The notes under the pieces: model-generated
Seen by the model: only the letters and a program-made list of their open reading frames with translations
What the model was told of the DNA's origin: nothing
The model's database searches: none
Shown: in pieces, positions 33,533 to 37,832 of the stretch
Layout: the number at the start of each line of letters is the position of its first letter
Numbering within the stretch: position 1 is the stretch's first letter
Made by a program: the position numbers and the translations under genes
DNA from: Smittium mucronatum
Taxonomy: Eukaryota > Kickxellomycota > Harpellomycetes > Harpellales > Legeriomycetaceae
DNA length: 37,832 nt
Assembly (NCBI GenBank): GCA_001953115.1
Contig: LSSL01002626.1
Location: 1-37,832, forward strand
Direction: 5' to 3'

Positions 33533-35625
33533 GTGAAAATGAATTCGAAATAGTGTATTTGAATTCAAAAAAAGTGAAAATTATTTCATAAATTGCAAAT
33601 TATAATAGGAAAATGGTTGGTTCTAATAGAAAAAATTTAAGGTCTAATTCGCAAAAATATATGGTAAAAAATATACGAATTTCTATTGGCCCCAACTGTA
33701 ATAGCACTAGCTAAAATTATCAGAAATAGATATGTTGACATGTTCTATGAATCTCCAGCACATTTCTGGTGTAAAAATAGATACATATTCAACTATGGTT
33801 TAATATATAATCTTAGTGACCCATTCTGCTTTGGAGAATCAGCTTTCAGGGCCACCTTCATGTATAATCCTAATTTTTCATATCATTTTTTTTTAAATCT
33901 CGGATTTTATCACACCTCAGGCATCCTGTATTTGGTTGAGCATTGGAGAATAGGGACAAAGATAGAGTGAAATAATCCTAGGATATTTTTTTGTTATTTA
34001 TTAAATCCTTGAATTGAATTGGAAATTTTCAGATGTTATTACAAAGACATATTTGGAAGTTCCATTAGAAATGATATCCCAAATTAGCTCTTCGAGCCAT
34101 TCCTCATTTTCTATTTTTTTATATTATTTTTCATTTTCATTTTTTTTAAATTTATAATTCCAGATATTGATATTCTACCCATCATATGAAAATTACTGCC
34201 TTTGGCTTTATGGAGCCGAAAATCAACCCTTTGGTCTTTTTAGGCCATTTCCCTATTTATCACCATAAAAAGATTAACGTTACTTTCTTGTATAATGATA
34301 AAAAAATTTCAAGACCTAGAATTATCAAGTAATACAGTTACTTGATTTTTAATTTTTAATTTATTTATAATTCTTTTCATTTTATTGAAAATTACATTAG
34401 CTGACTAATTTTAAAATACCCTAAAGTTTATATTTCTGCTTATGGTTTGTTGAAAAATATGTATACTTTATTTAACATAAATTAGATTGGCGAATTCCTT
34501 AAAATTATATAAAGGATAAATTTATAACAATTCAACTAATTATTCCACATTTTCATCAATAATTTTTGTACAACCTAGATTTTTTCTACATTTAGGTTTT
34601 GGGTTGATGCTACTATATTTTAACCAGTTTTATGCTGTATAATAAGGAACTTGGTGTACTCTAATAAGACTATAAAAATATTCTTCGAAATCAGCTTATT
34701 AAAAGACAGCCGATCTTACTGAAAATGAATATTTCTTTCTACTTCATCTTGGTTTTGGGATTAAATTCAACCAATTTTTTGCTTTTATTTACGCTATCAG
34801 ATTACCCTCTTGAATAAAAAATTTTTTTTAAATGTTTTTATTTAATTCAAAAAAAAATCAGTTATTTAAATTATTTTTTAAAATTCAAGTATAATATTAG
34901 GTTCTATTGAAAACTTATCAAAATTTTATTCGAATATTATTGAATTATTAAACATTACCCAAAAGGTCACCTAAAAATACATTTTTATATAAGTTATTTT
35001 TGCATATTTAAAAAACATTAATAATATAACCAAGTCTATATTTTACAATTAAATATATGCTGATAAAAATAGTCGAAAATCTCCAAATTGGGCCTTGATT
35101 TATGTGATTTAATCCTATTTTTTAATTTTTGTATTTTGTACTTTTTTTACTTTATCAAATTCTATAATAGCATAACTGATATAAAATTAATAATGTTAGT
35201 CTATATATTTTAAAAAATTATCATATAATTATATTTATCTAAAGTTACATCCATCAAATTTTCTTAAAAGAACTGAGCTACTTTATCAGGATAAAATAAT
35301 ATTAATTTTTTCTAATAGTTTTTTTTTACATCTAAATATTCTAAATACAGTTTTTCAAATTATAATTTACATTTTTCCTAGTAGGTTGAACTATTTACCA
35401 ACTAATTTTCACTATTTTTGAATCCATTTTCATTAAATACGACGAGATTGTACTATTAACGAATAAATTCTCTCTATTATTGAATTTTATTGCACTAAAT
35501 CTAATTAGAATTTATTATTTTTCTATTTCTTATCACTATTTTTGAAATTGCTAGTGAGAAGGAATAGGTCTCAAAGCAACTGCAAAAATACCAAAATCAA
35601 TTACGAAAAATTATATATGAATATA
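33533..35625. other. AT-rich stretch with a hairpin, no gene recognised
   Basis: A 94-codon frame (33686-33970) has a varied amino-acid make-up (LAPTVIALAKIIRNRYVDMF at its start) but opens with TTG, not ATG, and matches no family I know. It may be a remnant of an older coding sequence. A perfect stem ATCAAGTAA/TTACTTGAT with a five-base loop lies at 34324-34346, followed by T-rich DNA. Nothing else is readable. Confidence 0.45.
34324..34346. repeat. Perfect 9-bp hairpin
   Basis: Arms ATCAAGTAA and TTACTTGAT flank the loop TACAG. Function unknown; it may be chance in AT-rich DNA. Confidence 0.6.
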
Positions 35626-35880
35626 TTTTACATGAGTTTGATTCCTACTTAGATTTGAACCTTAGTTAGTGATTTAGATCCTTACTTGTATTTGATATGA
35701 TTTAATTAAGAGTAAAATTTATTTGATATTATTAACTTTATTGAATAAAAATTTAAATAATAGAAATGTATATAATCAAAATATTTTTGTATTATCTTTA
35801 ATTATTTATGCCTAATGTTTTTTTGGATAATTTAATTTATTTCTGGTCAAGGAAAAAATTCATTTATTATGTTTAAAAAT
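35626..35880 (+). repeat. Left arm of the 1.5-kb element
   Basis: Its inverted partner is 36905-37155; small gaps and substitutions interrupt the match. Confidence 0.65.
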
Positions 35881-36904
35881 TCAAATGATATTAGACAATT
35901 TTTATGGAAAATTCCAAAAGAAAAAAACGTAAATAGTGATTTAAATTATAACTACATGTAATTGATTTAATTATTGTATTAATATTTTGTAAAATACAGT
36001 TTAAATTCTGATACTTTCAAATTTTTGTAAAAATCAAACTCTATAGTTATATATTGAATGTTCATTTTTAGTTTTATTCGTTTAAAATGGGTTAAATTTT
36101 TAGATTATAAAGATATGAACACCATAAAAAAGATCTCAAAGATAAATTTAAACAGATTGGATTGGTATATTCCTATTGTAACCAAGTTAAAACATATAAA
36201 AAAGCTTTTTAACCTGAATATTAACCTCAGCCTACCTATTGCGAGTTTAAAGCTTATATAAGGAATATAGAGAGATAATTCCGCGTTTAAATAGTATATA
36301 ATTTAAATTCACAAATTTGAGATAAAATTTTTTAGTTTTATAAAAAATAAAAGTTGCATTTAAATCTCGCTAATTTTCCGTATTCCATATTATCAGTGTT
36401 TCTAGAACAGAAGAGGGTGCATCTTATAATAAAAAAACAAATGTTAAAAAAAGTTTATTTTTTTGAATTTTTACTATCTATACATTTTGAAACAAAAATT
36501 TTAATCTTATTATTATATTTAAACTTATTTTATTTATAAATAGATAAGTTTTAGTTTCAAAAATACAATATGTAAAACTTTACCATTTTATGGTTTGTTA
36601 TATTTAAAAACAAACCAGGAATATAAAGATTTTTGAAATAATAGTTTATAATAAAGCCCACCACCGTCTCAACAATATTAAACTTATTCATAAAACCTCT
36701 TAATTCACTGAAATAAGCATATATATTTCCTATATATAGCGAAAATTTTATTAGCATTTAAAATAAACTCAATGAGAGTGTTTTGAATCATTGTTATTGC
36801 AAAAATAGATACATAAAATAACTATATACTTTTGAATATGTTTTTTATATATCACAAGTATTAATTTTTTTTAGTTAAATGCGTTTCAGAAATTAATACC
36901 TAGT

Positions 36905-37155
36905 TCTAGTAATGAAGTTTTGTGCTTGGCCATAAATAAATATAATCCTCTTTTAAAAATATTAGGCATAAACATTTGCACGTATTTAAAGTGTACATTA
37001 ATTTATAAAAATATCTATTAGTATAATTTTTATTAAATAAATTAATAATATCCAATAAATATTCCTCCTAATTAAATCAGATCAAATCCAAGTAGGGATT
37101 TAAATCACCAGTAAAGGATCAAATATAATTAGGAATAAAATCCACATACAAAATA
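36905..37155 (-). repeat. Right arm of the 1.5-kb element
   Basis: Its inverted partner is 35626-35880. Reading it on the minus strand gives ATTCCTAATTATATTTGATC at the outer end. Confidence 0.65.
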
Positions 37156-37676
37156 ACTGATTTAGATGGGTTTTAATTATTTTTTGCAAAGTTTGCGCAT
37201 TCAGTTATAACCAAAAATCTGTTTTAATATATGGAAGAATTTTTGACGAAGCAGAAGCTTTAATTGAGACTATTTTTTATTTTTATTTTGGGATTTATTA
37301 AATTAAATAAAAAACCTGTCTGGTCTTGGCTATGTACCAATAAAAATAAAGATGGGTTCTAATTTTGAGAATTTTTCAAATAGATTAAACCAATAAAATA
37401 TAAAATGTCAAAATTCCAATGAAAGCAATGAAAAAAAATGTTTTTTAGCTGAATAATCTCCCATATACAGAAAATTTGATATAATTTTTTCCCTTTGTTT
37501 TAATTCCCTGATAGGATTTTCTCATTAATTTTAGATTTTTGATCATTTCAATAATCATTTTTCTAACCACAGCTTTTTTTATTAGATACTCCCAGGGTTT
37601 TTTTTAATACAATGACCCATAATTTAAAATAAGGGGCACTCATATGGAAACAAAATTTCAAGATTTTTTTTGAGTG
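37156..37676. other. AT-rich stretch before the terminal array
   Basis: About 520 bases without coding signal, known RNA gene or recognisable repeat. Confidence 0.6.
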
Positions 37677-37832
37677 TTAGTATTAGTATTAGTATTAGTA
37701 TTAGTATTAGTATTAGTATTAGTATTAGTATTAGTATTAGTATTAGTATTAGTATTAGTATTAGTATTAGTATTAGTATTAGTATTAGTATTAGTATTAG
37801 TATTAGTATTAGTATTAGTATTAGTATTAGTA
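37677..37832 (+). repeat. Perfect hexamer array (TTAGTA)n running off the right edge
   Basis: After TTAG at 37677-37680 the unit TATTAG repeats about 25 times without a single error to the last base. The strand pointing outward carries the only G of the unit, the polarity expected of a telomere at a right-hand chromosome end. The unit has only one G per six bases and no G run, unlike known TTAGGG-type repeats, so a plain microsatellite is an equal possibility. The window edge prevents measuring its true length. Confidence 0.9.

Larger units (their letters stand above)
35626..37155. mobile_element. 1.5-kb element with ~250-bp diverged terminal inverted repeats
   Basis: The arms 35626-35880 and 36905-37155 match in inverted orientation at about 70-75% by eye. 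Shared blocks include GTGATTTA-ATCC-TACTTG, TGATTTAATTA, GATATTATTAA and TTATGCCTAAT. The central ~1 kb has only short low-complexity frames (for example 36058-36261) and no transposase signature. The arms are much more diverged than those of the 32.2-kb element, so it is older. Possible weak continuation outward to ~35,580 and ~37,195. Confidence 0.65.

Noticed and set aside
33686..33970. 94-codon frame as a real gene
   Set aside because: It starts with TTG and has no known motif, isolated among repeats. At most a remnant; mentioned in the gap entry.
1..37832. CRISPR array, bacterial operon or riboswitch
   Set aside because: No direct repeats with regular unique spacers, no Shine-Dalgarno-led gene runs, and the spliced gene shows eukaryotic DNA.

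Overview
The window looks like nuclear DNA of a very AT-rich eukaryote, most likely an early-diverging fungus. The evidence is a Dicer with fungal-type architecture, a small housekeeping gene with six GT-AG introns, and degraded LINE, Tc1/IS630-like, HARBI1-like and Ty3-like transposons in long non-coding DNA. Introns of 70-123 nt argue against a typical reduced microsporidian. I would look first at gut-fungus or zoopagomycete lineages such as Harpellales, but that placement is inference.

Layout. Bases 1-481 are the 3' end of a non-LTR retrotransposon, clearly richer in G+C than what follows. Bases 482-2588 are AT-rich filler with microsatellites. A genic island spans 2.6-14.2 kb. It holds a 2547-residue intronless Dicer on the minus strand (2589-10232) and, divergently across 2.66 kb, a seven-exon gene for the PLP homeostasis protein (YggS/PROSC/YBL036C family) on the plus strand (12889-14183). 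No other convincing host gene was found. From 14.2 kb to the right edge the window is a transposon graveyard: a HARBI1/DDE_4-like pseudogene (15.3-16.5 kb); a 6.8-kb inverted-repeat unit (22.4-29.2 kb) with a Tc1/IS630-like element, a degenerate coding-like island and a second HARBI1/DDE_4-like pseudogene inside it; a Ty3-type integrase remnant (30.3-31.1 kb, minus); a 1.3-kb fold-back element with nearly identical 305-bp arms (32.2-33.5 kb); and an older inverted-repeat element (35.6-37.2 kb). The last ~155 bases are a perfect (TTAGTA)n array that runs off the window.

How the parts relate. The Dicer would cut double-stranded RNA into small RNAs. The window holds four inverted-repeat pairs of differing divergence, and read-through transcription of any of them would give a long hairpin of the kind Dicer cuts. 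That link is inference; no Argonaute or RNA-dependent RNA polymerase gene is visible here. The PLP protein has no evident functional link to the Dicer. The terminal hexamer array could be an atypical telomere or simply a microsatellite at which an assembly stopped.
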